A stretch of DNA of 9,686 nucleotides from Litorivivens sp041619575 (GTDB taxonomy: Bacteria > Pseudomonadota > Gammaproteobacteria > Pseudomonadales > Spongiibacteraceae), in contig JBFKDP010000140.1 of assembly GCA_041619575.1 (NCBI GenBank), positions 1 to 9,686 on the forward strand, read 5' to 3'. Positions 1 to 6,442 of this stretch are shown piece by piece. Position numbers and translations under genes: made by a program. Below the pieces are notes generated by a model. It did not search any database. It worked only from the letters and a program-made list of their open reading frames with translations, and had not been told where the DNA came from. How positions within the stretch are numbered: position 1 is the first letter of the stretch; every line of letters starts with the position of its first letter.

Positions 1-1
1 C

Positions 2-496
2 CGCGGAGATGTTATTGATCACAACCCCCTGACCACAACGATGCTGGAAGTTGGCCCTGGTAAAACGTCTCAGCAACTCACCGGCAGGGTGCTGACCATA
101 CCCAATGCCATGTTTGTGTCTGAAGCTGTCATCAACGAAACTCCCAATGCGCGCTATATGTTTCACGTTATAACGGTGCCGTTTCGGCGTGATCACGATT
201 GGCAGGGCGCCCGCGAGGCTATGTTGCGAGCGGGTAAGCGCGAGTCGGAATCCTACCGGGAAGAAGCCAAGCGGTATCTGGTGCGCTTCAGCATACAGCG
301 AGGTCTGGAACCACCCTCGGTTGAGCCACGTGTAACCTTACAAGTGCCAGCCCCCGAAGAAATTCACCTCATTATGCGTCTACCTGTCCCTACATCACGC
401 CGGGTAACCATTGAACAGGCAATTATCTCGGAAGTAATGGCTGGTGGTTTTTCACTAAAAAAGGCTGCTGAAAACGAAAACGTCAAAACGCTGTAA
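2..496 (+). CDS. MscS-family mechanosensitive ion channel, C-terminal part (cut by left edge)
   Basis: This is the 3' end of a small-conductance mechanosensitive channel gene, which makes an inner-membrane pore that opens under hypo-osmotic stress. The reading frame is open back to the window edge at base 2 and includes GDVIDHNPLTTT before the first internal Met at 41, so the true start lies upstream. The visible part begins in the beta domain that follows the pore helix: GDVIDHNPL, then LEVGP, then the family hallmark TGRVLTIPNAMFVSEAVIN. It continues into the alpha/beta C-terminal domain (FHVITVPFRRDHDW, later IHLIMRLPVP). The membrane helices are outside the window. About 165 residues are present, and the stop is TAA at 494-496. 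Family membership rests on the GR-x-x-x-IPN-x-x-x-x-x-x-x-IN pattern. Which MscS subfamily it belongs to cannot be told without the N-terminus. Confidence 0.85.
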   Translation, partial: RGDVIDHNPLTTTMLEVGPGKTSQQLTGRVLTIPNAMFVSEAVINETPNARYMFHVITVPFRRDHDWQGAREAMLRAGKRESESYREEAKRYLVRFSIQRGLEPPSVEPRVTLQVPAPEEIHLIMRLPVPTSRRVTIEQAIISEVMAGGFSLKKAAENENVKTL

Positions 497-500
497 CCAG

Positions 501-531
501 TGTTCGAACAGCTGTAGATACAGAATTCTGT
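501..531. repeat. cluster of short interleaved palindromes before the tRNA gene
   Basis: Just after the channel gene lie three perfect palindromes: TGTTCGAACA (501-510), ACAGCTGT (508-515) and ACAGAATTCTGT (520-531). They share ACAG/CTGT half-sites, so CTGT-AGAT-ACAG can also be read at 512-523. No T-run follows, so this is not a convincing intrinsic terminator for the channel gene. It could be an operator region or a weak structured 3' end. The palindromes are directly visible; any role is a guess. Confidence 0.35.
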
Positions 532-540
532 TAACTGGTA

Positions 541-569
541 TTTCATTGCCTCTACTTCTGCTGTATTAT
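541..569 (+). promoter_or_regulatory. possible promoter of tRNA-Pro
   Basis: TATTAT at 564-569 is a good -10 box and is followed by a C-rich discriminator (CTGCCCC), as is common for stable-RNA promoters under stringent control. Transcription would begin around 576, giving a leader of several bases before the mature tRNA at 584. The -35 position (TTTCAT at 541-546, 17-bp spacing) is poor, so the assignment is tentative. Confidence 0.35.
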
Positions 570-583
570 TCTGCCCCTCAAAT

Positions 584-660
584 CGGGGCGTAGCGCAGTC
601 TGGTAGCGCACCACACTGGGGGTGTGGTGGTCGTAGGTTCAAATCCTGCCGTCCCGACCA
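584..660 (+). tRNA. tRNA-Pro (anticodon GGG)
   Basis: This 77-base sequence folds as a full cloverleaf. The acceptor arms are CGGGGCG / CGTCCCG (one G-U pair), the D-stem is GCGC / GCGC, the anticodon stem is CCACA / TGTGG, and the T-stem is GTAGG / CCTGC with loop TTCAAAT. The 3' end ACCA (discriminator A plus CCA) is encoded in the gene. The anticodon loop is CTGGGGG, so bases 34-36 read GGG and decode proline codons CCC and CCU. The gene stands alone with its own terminator 12 bases downstream. No second copy of its 3' end was seen in the window, so there is no sign that it serves as an integration site here. Confidence 0.97.
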
Positions 661-672
661 ATCCCTTAAAAA

Positions 673-702
673 GGGGCCACTCTAACGAGTGGCCCCTTTT
701 TT
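673..702 (+). terminator. strong intrinsic terminator of tRNA-Pro
   Basis: A perfect 10-bp stem (GGGGCCACTC / GAGTGGCCCC) with a TAAC tetraloop is followed by six T residues and preceded by five A residues. It lies just 12 bases past the tRNA CCA end, so it closes the tRNA transcript. The flanking A-run also gives a U-tract on the opposite strand, so the terminator may work in both directions. Confidence 0.95.
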
Positions 703-847
703 ATTGGGCGGCCTCAAAATTTGGCTTGGCCCAGACCTCTATGCTCTGATTACTTACTCCCCGTTCAATCTCAAGGCCGGGTATCCCAATACTTCTTCCT
801 GCGTGGGACATCGGTGTTCTCCATTATACTGCTTCTTCGCAAATTCA

Positions 848-877
848 GTTTATGATGCCGGTCTCCCGTTTATGATG
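848..877 (+). repeat. 10-bp direct repeat GTTTATGATG upstream of the BLUF gene
   Basis: GTTTATGATG occurs at 848-857 and again at 868-877, a 20-bp period of about two helical turns. Each copy contains TATGAT, a near-consensus -10 hexamer, but neither has a convincing -35 box at normal spacing. The repeat sits about 95-125 bases before the BLUF start, inside the 269-base noncoding stretch from 703 to 971. That stretch shows no credible gene; the reading frame starting at 689 begins inside the tRNA terminator and resembles nothing. The repeat may be a pair of same-face regulator sites or alternative -10 boxes. Confidence 0.4.
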
Positions 878-971
878 AAGAGCTGTGCGTGATTAGTTAC
901 AGGAGATGGTCACAACGATAGGCTTCAGTGCGAGGTTGGACTAAACTTAAAGGCCTGTAGAGGAGGGCTGC

Positions 972-1418
972 ATGTTAGTAAGTCAAGATAGCATTCGTCG
1001 AGTGGTCTATTGCAGCCGCGCAACGCAGGCCATGGATCACTGTGAGCTTATGAAGATATTGCATGACGCCCGTTCGTTTAATGCAATTGATGATATCAGC
1101 GGTATTCTGCTACATGATCGGGGCTATTTTTTACAGGTGCTTGAGGGGCCGGCGGATGCGATTGAAAATCTTCTGCATACCCTGAAGCGTGATACCCGCC
1201 ATGAGGAAGTTGAAGTTTTAGTCGACGCGAAGGTTGGCGAGCGGCTTTTTCCTAACTGGCAGATGGGCTTTGGCGATCTGGCCGACCCGGAGTGGGGCTT
1301 TGTGCCGGGCATGATTGGCAGCGAAGAAAAGCGCGATCGCTTGAGTTTGCTAGCGGAAACCATTCCTGATTTGGCGGAACATCTTAACAAAGTGATGGAT
1401 GAAGGCGAGCCAGAATAG
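972..1418 (+). CDS. BLUF-domain blue-light photoreceptor (short, single-domain)
   Basis: This is a sensor of blue light using FAD, a cytoplasmic flavoprotein of 148 residues. The BLUF domain fills residues 9-102. The residues known from AppA to control the photocycle are all present at identical spacing: Tyr13, Asn37, Gln55 (in YFLQVLEG), Trp96 and Met98 (in FPNWQMGF), matching AppA Y21, N45, Q63, W104 and M106. The typical RDTRH and SGILLHD segments are also there. The remaining ~45 residues form a short acidic, probably helical tail with no output domain, so signalling must pass to a partner protein, as in other short BLUF proteins. AGGAGG at 961-966 lies 5 bases before the ATG and fixes the start. 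The gene is alone on its strand and runs into the convergent TM6SF-like gene, with 29 bases between the stops. Confidence 0.93.
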   Translation: MLVSQDSIRRVVYCSRATQAMDHCELMKILHDARSFNAIDDISGILLHDRGYFLQVLEGPADAIENLLHTLKRDTRHEEVEVLVDAKVGERLFPNWQMGFGDLADPEWGFVPGMIGSEEKRDRLSLLAETIPDLAEHLNKVMDEGEPE

Positions 1419-1447
1419 CTGCCTTCTCCCAGTATTAGTGATGCCCT

Positions 1448-2527
1448 CTAGCTACTGACTCGCTGCTTGTTATCGAGTGTTAGTGCCAGCCACACCACTA
1501 TGACCGCCAGCGCGAGATTGCTGGCGATGTACATGCCCCCATTCTCTGCGGCTATGCGAAATGCCGCTTCATTCTTCTCACTGAAACCTGCAATCACATG
1601 GGCGAATTGCCCCTGAAAAACAACGCCCGCAAATATCCATGCCCAGTGTGAAAGCCTGGGGCTGTTTGCGCGCCACAGGGCGAGAGCAGCAATCAGGCAA
1701 AAGGGCGCGATCCAGAAAGCGTAGACCGTGATTTGCAGTTGGGGGTAGGCCATTGGCGATTGTAGGTAGGGCTCTATGCTAGCCCAGCCGGAGGTGATGC
1801 CGGTTTCGGGGTTCAGGGCTACGAGTAAGCGAAACAGGGAAAAACCAGCGACGGCGAGCAGGGCGAGTGTCTGTGCCCATTTAAGCGCGCCGTTGCTTAC
1901 CGGGCCTGCTATTGGTGCGTCAGAATCCTTGGCGAAGATGCGCCATGCAATAAAAATGGGTACCAGCATAAAAGGTACGTTTAGTAGATAAGACGGCTCG
2001 ACGTGGTGGGCGAATACACCAATGAGGTTGCCCACAAGAAAGACCATGCCTGAGCCCATCATCGAACCGACCCAGAACAGACCGGCGCGGCGGTAGCTTT
2101 TGCCGCTGGCTATCTGGTAGGCCATCAGCAGGTAGAGAGCGTAGTGCACGGTGCCGTCCCAGATATTGATAGCCATACCGTGTGCGGTGTTCAGGTAGGG
2201 TTCGCCGGAGGCAAAGTACCAGGCCATCACATCGGTGTAGCCCATCAGGGTCAGACCTATCATCAGGTCGAGTACGCAGGCGAATGAAAAGATGGTGAAG
2301 ATATAGAGAAAAGGGTCCTTGCGTACTGTATCCGGCATTCGTCTGAAAACGACCAGATAGGCAATCACTGCAGGTAGAACGAGCGCCAGTACGCCAACAC
2401 CGAGCACGGCACCTGGGTTGTCGTGGAAGAACGACAGATAGGCAACTGCGTAGGAAAAGGGCACTGCCAAGAGTGAAATGAGTGCGATGGCTATGGGTAC
2501 TGATCTGGGAGTCAAATTGTCAGCCAT
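1448..2527 (-). CDS. TM6SF1/TM6SF2-like polytopic membrane protein with two EXPERA-type repeats
   Basis: This 359-residue inner-membrane protein has about ten hydrophobic helices (roughly 10-32, 42-62, 72-97, 119-140, 148-170, 180-198, 215-238, 263-285, 293-313, 331-350). From memory of the family it resembles the animal TM6SF1/TM6SF2 proteins over its whole length. In the first repeat: DPFLYIFTIF (71-80), Asp87, GEPYLNTAHGM with IWDGTVHY (108-129), SYRRAGLFWVGS (144-155). In the second: MAYPQLQ (259-265), HWAWIFAG with QGQFAH (294-310). The length also fits that family (about 350-377). EXPERA proteins include sterol Delta8-Delta7 isomerase (EBP) and the sterol-binding TMEM97, so a sterol or lipid ligand is a reasonable inference; activity is unknown. 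The gene is the second of an operon: its Shine-Dalgarno AAGGAG (2534-2539) overlaps the TAA of the TonB receptor and lies 6 bases from the ATG, which suggests translational coupling. Confidence 0.82.
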   Translation of the reverse strand: MADNLTPRSVPIAIALISLLAVPFSYAVAYLSFFHDNPGAVLGVGVLALVLPAVIAYLVVFRRMPDTVRKDPFLYIFTIFSFACVLDLMIGLTLMGYTDVMAWYFASGEPYLNTAHGMAINIWDGTVHYALYLLMAYQIASGKSYRRAGLFWVGSMMGSGMVFLVGNLIGVFAHHVEPSYLLNVPFMLVPIFIAWRIFAKDSDAPIAGPVSNGALKWAQTLALLAVAGFSLFRLLVALNPETGITSGWASIEPYLQSPMAYPQLQITVYAFWIAPFCLIAALALWRANSPRLSHWAWIFAGVVFQGQFAHVIAGFSEKNEAAFRIAAENGGMYIASNLALAVIVVWLALTLDNKQRVSS

Positions 2528-2540
2528 GAGTAGCTCCTTA
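2528..2540 (-). promoter_or_regulatory. ribosome binding site overlapping the upstream stop codon
   Basis: On the minus strand TAAGGAG reads both as the TAA stop of the TonB receptor (2540-2538) and as the Shine-Dalgarno AAGGAG (2539-2534) of the TM6SF-like gene, whose ATG begins at 2527. Ribosomes finishing the receptor would be placed directly on the next start, so the two proteins are probably made together. Confidence 0.8.
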
Positions 2541-5123
2541 TTGTAATTGTTTGCGAATAATTAGGCCGAAGGTTCTGGGTTGGCCGATTAGGCGATTGAA
2601 TGTGCCTAGTGAATCGCCAACCGATGTTCCAAAGAAGTAGCGCTTGTCGAGCAGGTTTTTGCCGTATAGCGTAACTGATAGGCCTTCGTCGGCAGAAAGC
2701 CAGGAAAGCCGGGCACCGAGCAGTGTGTAGGCCTCCGAGTAAGCCAGGTCTTTGTCGCGGCGGCTGGCCAACCATGAGCCACGATCAAGGCCGTGAAAGA
2801 TGTCGCTCTTGTAGCTTGCGTCAATGCGGCTGATGAGTTGCCCTGAGGAGAGTAAAGCCGTGTGCTGAATACTTACGCTAGCGCTTTCTTCAGGCGAGAG
2901 TGGAAACTCTTCATCGCTGCGATCAACCGGATCTTTCTCGCCTGTCAGCGCGAGTGTGATCAGGTCTGGCTCTTCGAAATCGGTAAAGCGGTAGTTATTG
3001 TTGCTGTAATTGAAATTCACCATCCAGCTTGCGGATGGCATCCATGACAGTTCCAGCTCCACGCCCTGAATCGTCGATTCGCCCGCATTCTGGTGAGTAA
3101 CGGCGAGATTGGCCTGGCTATCTGTCCCCACCGTATTGAGCTGCATGTTCTGGAAAATCATATGGTAGGTTGCGGCATTCAAGCGCAACGCGCGTGAGAA
3201 CAAATCGGCTTTGAATCCCGCTTCCCAGTTTTCAACTGTCTCTGGCTCGATCACCTGGAGGCCATCGGTCAGCAAAGGTTCACCAAAACCGGACTTAAAG
3301 CCGTTGCTCCAAGTGCCATAAACCATTAGCGCATCCAGAGCCGTATCTTCCAGCGATTCGCTGCTGAACTGGTAGGATGCGGACACCATGGGTGTTAACT
3401 CAGTAAATTTGATGGCTTGCCGGTCCCGCTGCAGATAGCCCGGCGCCATGGGGTAGTCGGGTAGGCCGTCGCCGTTTTGGTCCTTGAACAGGTCATGGGC
3501 AATACGCACCGGGTCGCCCCCCCAGCCAGCGCCCAGATAGGGGTGTAAACCTTCACTGCCTGGACCAAAATGACCGCTGAGAACCATGCGGTTGGCAACG
3601 GCTTCAGCGTCACTGCTGCGTATGCCCAGGCGTGACTCGCGTTTTTCTATGGTGTAACGCAGACCAGCTGTCACTTGCCATTGCTCGGTGGCCTCCCAGA
3701 CAGCCTGCAGATAGGCGGCCGAGGTGGTATTTTCCAGGTCGAATTCAGAAATCAGTACCGGGCTGCCCAGTAGCTGGCCGACCATGGGTACTCCATTCAC
3801 AATGGGAGTGTCTGGCTGGTTGCCGAGCCCCAGCTGGAGCAGGGACGCAGAATCTATGCCGACGATCTGGGCCGTGAGAAAGGAGGTCTCTGAATTGCTT
3901 TCACCCATGTAAAACAAGCCAGTGCTGATATCCAGACGATCGTCCAGCCAGCTGCTGTTTAATTGAAATTCGAGACTGTATGAGCGGCCAACGCTGTCGC
4001 CAATCTGTTGGGCTTCTGAGAAGTCTTCGGGTCCGCCGTCGTTGTCTGATTTCAGATGAGGCCCTTTGGTCTCTTCGCGATAACCCGCCACAACTTTGAC
4101 TTGGGTGACGTCAGAAACTTCCATGCGCGCCGTTAAACCTGCCAGTGTTGTGTCGAGATCTTTGTCGTAGTTAGGGTTAGGGCCGTGGCTGACTTTAAGA
4201 TCACCCAACACGTCCTGTGAATTATTGTTGCAGTTGTCCTGGTAGGCGCGGGGAGCGGTAGCATCGGTATCACCGGGCCACATCAAGCCGAGACCGTTGA
4301 CGAACAGGGCGTCGCTATTGTTGATTGTGCAATTGTTGCCCGACAAATTCTCACGGACTTTTCCCTGATAGCCGAGTAGGTCGAGGGTCAGGCTGTCACT
4401 GGCGTCCCAGCGCAACTGCCCGATCAGGGCCTGCTGATCCAGAGAATTAAAACGCTCACTGGTATAGGCGTCTTCGACATAACCGTCATTTTTAGTGCTG
4501 CTGGCCAGTAGTCGCGCCGATATTCGTTCACCGAGTGGGCCATTGATCATGGCTTTAGCGTTGCGCGTATTGAAGCTACCCAGCTCACCCTCGATATAGG
4601 CATCAAAGGTTTCGTGCGGTTTCTCAAGCGTAAGCACGATGGCCCCGCCGGTTGTGTTTTTGCCAAACAAAGTGCCTTGTGGCCCGCGTAAGACCTGTAC
4701 TGCTTCAAGATCGAGCAAGCCCACAAGCTGACCGTCTGAACGTGGCAAGTACAGATCATCCAGATAAATGCCCACCGTCGGGTCGACGCGGGCATAGCCC
4801 GTGCGCTCGCCAATGCCGCGGATGTAGATCTGGTTGCTGGCGCCTTTCTGGATATGCAAGCTGGGAACCACGGCAGACAAATCCTCCGTTTGACCGAGTC
4901 CGGCTTCCCGCAGATCTGCACCCGTGATGGCGGTTACCGCAATGGGCGTTTCCTGAATATTCTCGCGTCGCTTTCTGGCAGTGACAAAGACTTCTTCAAT
5001 GGCCGTAGCTGTGCCCGTGGCGGCTAGTACTGGCGGTGAGGGAAGCCAGATCGCCGCTGCCAGAATGGAAGCAGTAGCTGTGCAATTTTTATATTTGATC
5101 AAGAGGGCATGGAGAGCTGTCAT
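2538..5123 (-). CDS. TonB-dependent outer-membrane receptor (first gene of the TM6SF operon)
   Basis: This complete 861-residue TonB-dependent receptor is a 22-strand outer-membrane barrel with a plug, which imports a ligand using energy from TonB-ExbB-ExbD. A signal peptide covers about residues 1-34 (hydrophobic ASILAAAIWL, cleavage near VLA|A). A TonB-box-like EEVFVTARKR follows at 43-52. The plug covers about 55-165 and includes IYIRGIGE, DPTVGIYLDD and the conserved LRGPQGTLFGKNTTGGAI (135-151). The rest is barrel, ending in QPRTFGLIIRKQLQ; the last residue is Gln rather than the usual aromatic, which is mildly odd. The type is the proteobacterial group of receptors used for varied non-siderophore substrates; no iron-uptake genes are nearby. 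The Shine-Dalgarno before ATG 5123 is weak, but the signal peptide fits this start. A promoter lies at 5161-5189. Confidence 0.93.
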   Translation of the reverse strand: MTALHALLIKYKNCTATASILAAAIWLPSPPVLAATGTATAIEEVFVTARKRRENIQETPIAVTAITGADLREAGLGQTEDLSAVVPSLHIQKGASNQIYIRGIGERTGYARVDPTVGIYLDDLYLPRSDGQLVGLLDLEAVQVLRGPQGTLFGKNTTGGAIVLTLEKPHETFDAYIEGELGSFNTRNAKAMINGPLGERISARLLASSTKNDGYVEDAYTSERFNSLDQQALIGQLRWDASDSLTLDLLGYQGKVRENLSGNNCTINNSDALFVNGLGLMWPGDTDATAPRAYQDNCNNNSQDVLGDLKVSHGPNPNYDKDLDTTLAGLTARMEVSDVTQVKVVAGYREETKGPHLKSDNDGGPEDFSEAQQIGDSVGRSYSLEFQLNSSWLDDRLDISTGLFYMGESNSETSFLTAQIVGIDSASLLQLGLGNQPDTPIVNGVPMVGQLLGSPVLISEFDLENTTSAAYLQAVWEATEQWQVTAGLRYTIEKRESRLGIRSSDAEAVANRMVLSGHFGPGSEGLHPYLGAGWGGDPVRIAHDLFKDQNGDGLPDYPMAPGYLQRDRQAIKFTELTPMVSASYQFSSESLEDTALDALMVYGTWSNGFKSGFGEPLLTDGLQVIEPETVENWEAGFKADLFSRALRLNAATYHMIFQNMQLNTVGTDSQANLAVTHQNAGESTIQGVELELSWMPSASWMVNFNYSNNNYRFTDFEEPDLITLALTGEKDPVDRSDEEFPLSPEESASVSIQHTALLSSGQLISRIDASYKSDIFHGLDRGSWLASRRDKDLAYSEAYTLLGARLSWLSADEGLSVTLYGKNLLDKRYFFGTSVGDSLGTFNRLIGQPRTFGLIIRKQLQ

Positions 5124-5160
5124 AGTAATGCTTCTGGCTTTATAGTTATCCTTTGTTACG

Positions 5161-5189
5161 TTTATACTTAACTCTAGTTACCTAATCAA
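5161..5189 (-). promoter_or_regulatory. promoter of the TonB receptor / TM6SF-like operon
   Basis: Read on the minus strand, TTGATT (5189-5184) and TATAAA (5166-5161) are separated by exactly 17 bases, giving a good sigma-70 promoter with four and five of six consensus bases. Transcription would start near 5154, leaving a leader of about 30 bases before the receptor ATG at 5123. The spacer is filled by an inverted repeat that is a likely operator. The hexamer match and spacing are visible; activity is inferred. Confidence 0.65.
5165..5184. promoter_or_regulatory. candidate MarR operator between -35 and -10
   Basis: TAACT-CT-AGTTA (5169-5180) is an inverted repeat with 5-bp arms; two more matching pairs at the outer edges extend it to 20 bp (TA-nn-TAACT-CT-AGTTA-nn-TA). 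MarR proteins usually bind imperfect palindromes of about this size that overlap promoters. Bound protein would cover the promoter spacer of the receptor operon and also lie 21-40 bases before the GTG start of the MarR gene, so it could repress both divergent transcripts. Confidence 0.55.
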
Positions 5190-5204
5190 GAGGCCAGTAT
5201 TACT

Positions 5205-6320
5205 GTGAGTTCATCATCACCGCCGGAGCTCTCGGGTCGCGGAACCGAGTTGTTGTGGCACCGTTATACCGATAACTGGGTTCGCCGCCTGGGGCTCGTC
5301 GCGGAAAGGGGCGATCGGATTGTGCGGGAATCTTTGGAAGCAGCCGGTTACTCCTCGCTGGATTCCCAGCTGATCGGGCCGCTGTCATTGCTGTACTTGA
5401 ATCCCCAGCGCGCTTCCGAGATGGCACTCGCGCTGGGTGTTTCACAGGCCTACACCACAAAGCTGGTAAAGCGATTGGAAAAGGCGGGTTACTGTGAACG
5501 GGTGGATGACCCCTGCGACCGCCGCGCTCGCTGGGTTCAGCTTTCTCGGGCGGGGCGCAAGCTTATCCAGGCAGCCCTCAAGCAGTTGGAAAGTGTCAGC
5601 CGGCAGTATCAAGCGAGATTAGGAGATAAGCATGACTTGTTTTTAGCTGCCGCAAGGGAAGCAGGGTATAGCATGCTCGGTCTGGAGAGGCGGGACGCTG
5701 CTCCTCCCGGGCTTGAAAGTGACATGATTGCGGTGGTGCTGAGTGTTGTTTCAGAGTTGGTTCAGAGAACCATTGGCCGTATGAATGCAGAAAAAGGTTA
5801 TTCTGGGCTAACCATCGCTCACTGGCGCGTTATACATGATATAGGTCTGGAAGGAAGCACCAACGCGCTGCTGGCAGAAAGGCAATCGCTTTCAACCCAG
5901 GCAATCAGTCGCACTGTAAGAGAGCTCCTCGCAATGGGTTACATTGAGCGAAACCAGCATGTTCACGATGCCCGTGTCTCAAGAATCATCTACTCGCCAC
6001 GCGCTTTCGATCTGCTAGCCTGCACAGCGGACTGTATCCAGGCGCTTGGCAAAATGCTGGATGATGTCTTACCCCGTGGACATTTTGCTGTGCTCAGAGA
6101 TTCATTGGCGCTCATGCATGCAGGCTTGGAAATCACTGAAGCGAGTCCGCAGGCCGACAGTCGGCGTACACTGCCTATGGCACAGCAGTTGAAGGTGGAG
6201 CTATCACAATTGGTTGATGTATTGACCCAGGGCCGCGAAGCCACCCCGGAAGAGTGCTCACTGTTTTCTCAGCGTGAGTGCGATGACCTAGCGGCAATAT
6301 TGCGGGCAAAGTTAACTTAA
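5205..6320 (+). CDS. tandem MarR-MarR fusion transcriptional regulator
   Basis: This 371-residue cytoplasmic DNA-binding protein has two MarR-type winged helix-turn-helix units in one chain; ordinary MarR proteins are about 140-160 residues and act as homodimers. Unit 1 covers about residues 20-150, with recognition helix SQAYTTKLVKRLEKAG (80-95) and wing DDPCDRRARWVQLS (101-114). Unit 2 covers about 172-305, with STQAISRTVRELLAMG (230-245) and wing HVHDARVSRIIYS (252-264). A C-terminal extension of about 65 residues has no motif I recognise. Such a fusion could bind DNA as a single-chain pseudo-dimer. The start is GTG at 5205, with AAGAGG 11 bases upstream (a slightly long gap); the next Met is residue 73, inside the first wing-helix unit, so GTG is favoured. 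It is divergent from the receptor operon with 81 bases between starts, the usual arrangement of a local regulator. Confidence 0.85.
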   Translation: MSSSSPPELSGRGTELLWHRYTDNWVRRLGLVAERGDRIVRESLEAAGYSSLDSQLIGPLSLLYLNPQRASEMALALGVSQAYTTKLVKRLEKAGYCERVDDPCDRRARWVQLSRAGRKLIQAALKQLESVSRQYQARLGDKHDLFLAAAREAGYSMLGLERRDAAPPGLESDMIAVVLSVVSELVQRTIGRMNAEKGYSGLTIAHWRVIHDIGLEGSTNALLAERQSLSTQAISRTVRELLAMGYIERNQHVHDARVSRIIYSPRAFDLLACTADCIQALGKMLDDVLPRGHFAVLRDSLALMHAGLEITEASPQADSRRTLPMAQQLKVELSQLVDVLTQGREATPEECSLFSQRECDDLAAILRAKLT

Positions 6321-6324
6321 CTTT
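6308..6324. promoter_or_regulatory. perfect 17-bp inverted repeat, candidate second MarR operator
   Basis: AAAGTTAA-C-TTAACTTT is a perfect inverted repeat with 8-bp arms around a central C. It overlaps the TAA stop of the MarR gene (6318-6320) and lies 118 bases before the monooxygenase ATG. Its half-site TTAACT/AGTTAA matches the inner half-site of the repeat in the receptor promoter (TTAACT at 5168-5173). It is too A/T-rich to be a strong terminator. A possible TTGACG -35 box follows at 6339-6344, but its paired -10 (GAAATT at 6362-6367) is weak, so the monooxygenase promoter is not firmly placed. Confidence 0.5.
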
Positions 6325-6442
6325 TCTCTATCCAGCGTTTGACGTTGAACCCATGTAGGCTGAAATTTTCCTCATAGCGCGTAGAATTGCCGTCGTACCT
6401 GGTGGACGCCGAGAAGTACACCGACATCATTAAAGGAATTCT

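Noticed and set aside
364..642. Minus-strand reading frame across the end of the channel gene and the tRNA
   Set aside because: It runs antisense through the tRNA and the MscS coding region and has no recognisable protein features.
584..660. tRNA-Pro as a possible integration site for a mobile element
   Set aside because: No integrase gene and no repeated copy of the tRNA 3' end was seen in the window; the flanking genes look like ordinary chromosomal genes.
689..892. Plus-strand reading frame of 67 codons starting inside the tRNA terminator
   Set aside because: Its start lies in the terminator stem, it has no ribosome binding site, and its sequence resembles no known family.
1419..1447. 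Possible bidirectional terminator between the convergent BLUF and TM6SF-like genes
   Set aside because: Only a weak AGCT pairing and no T-run can be seen in the 29 bases between the two stops.
3395..4927. Several overlapping frames of 60-124 codons inside the first TonB receptor
   Set aside because: They are shadows of a complete, motif-rich receptor gene and have no start signals of their own.
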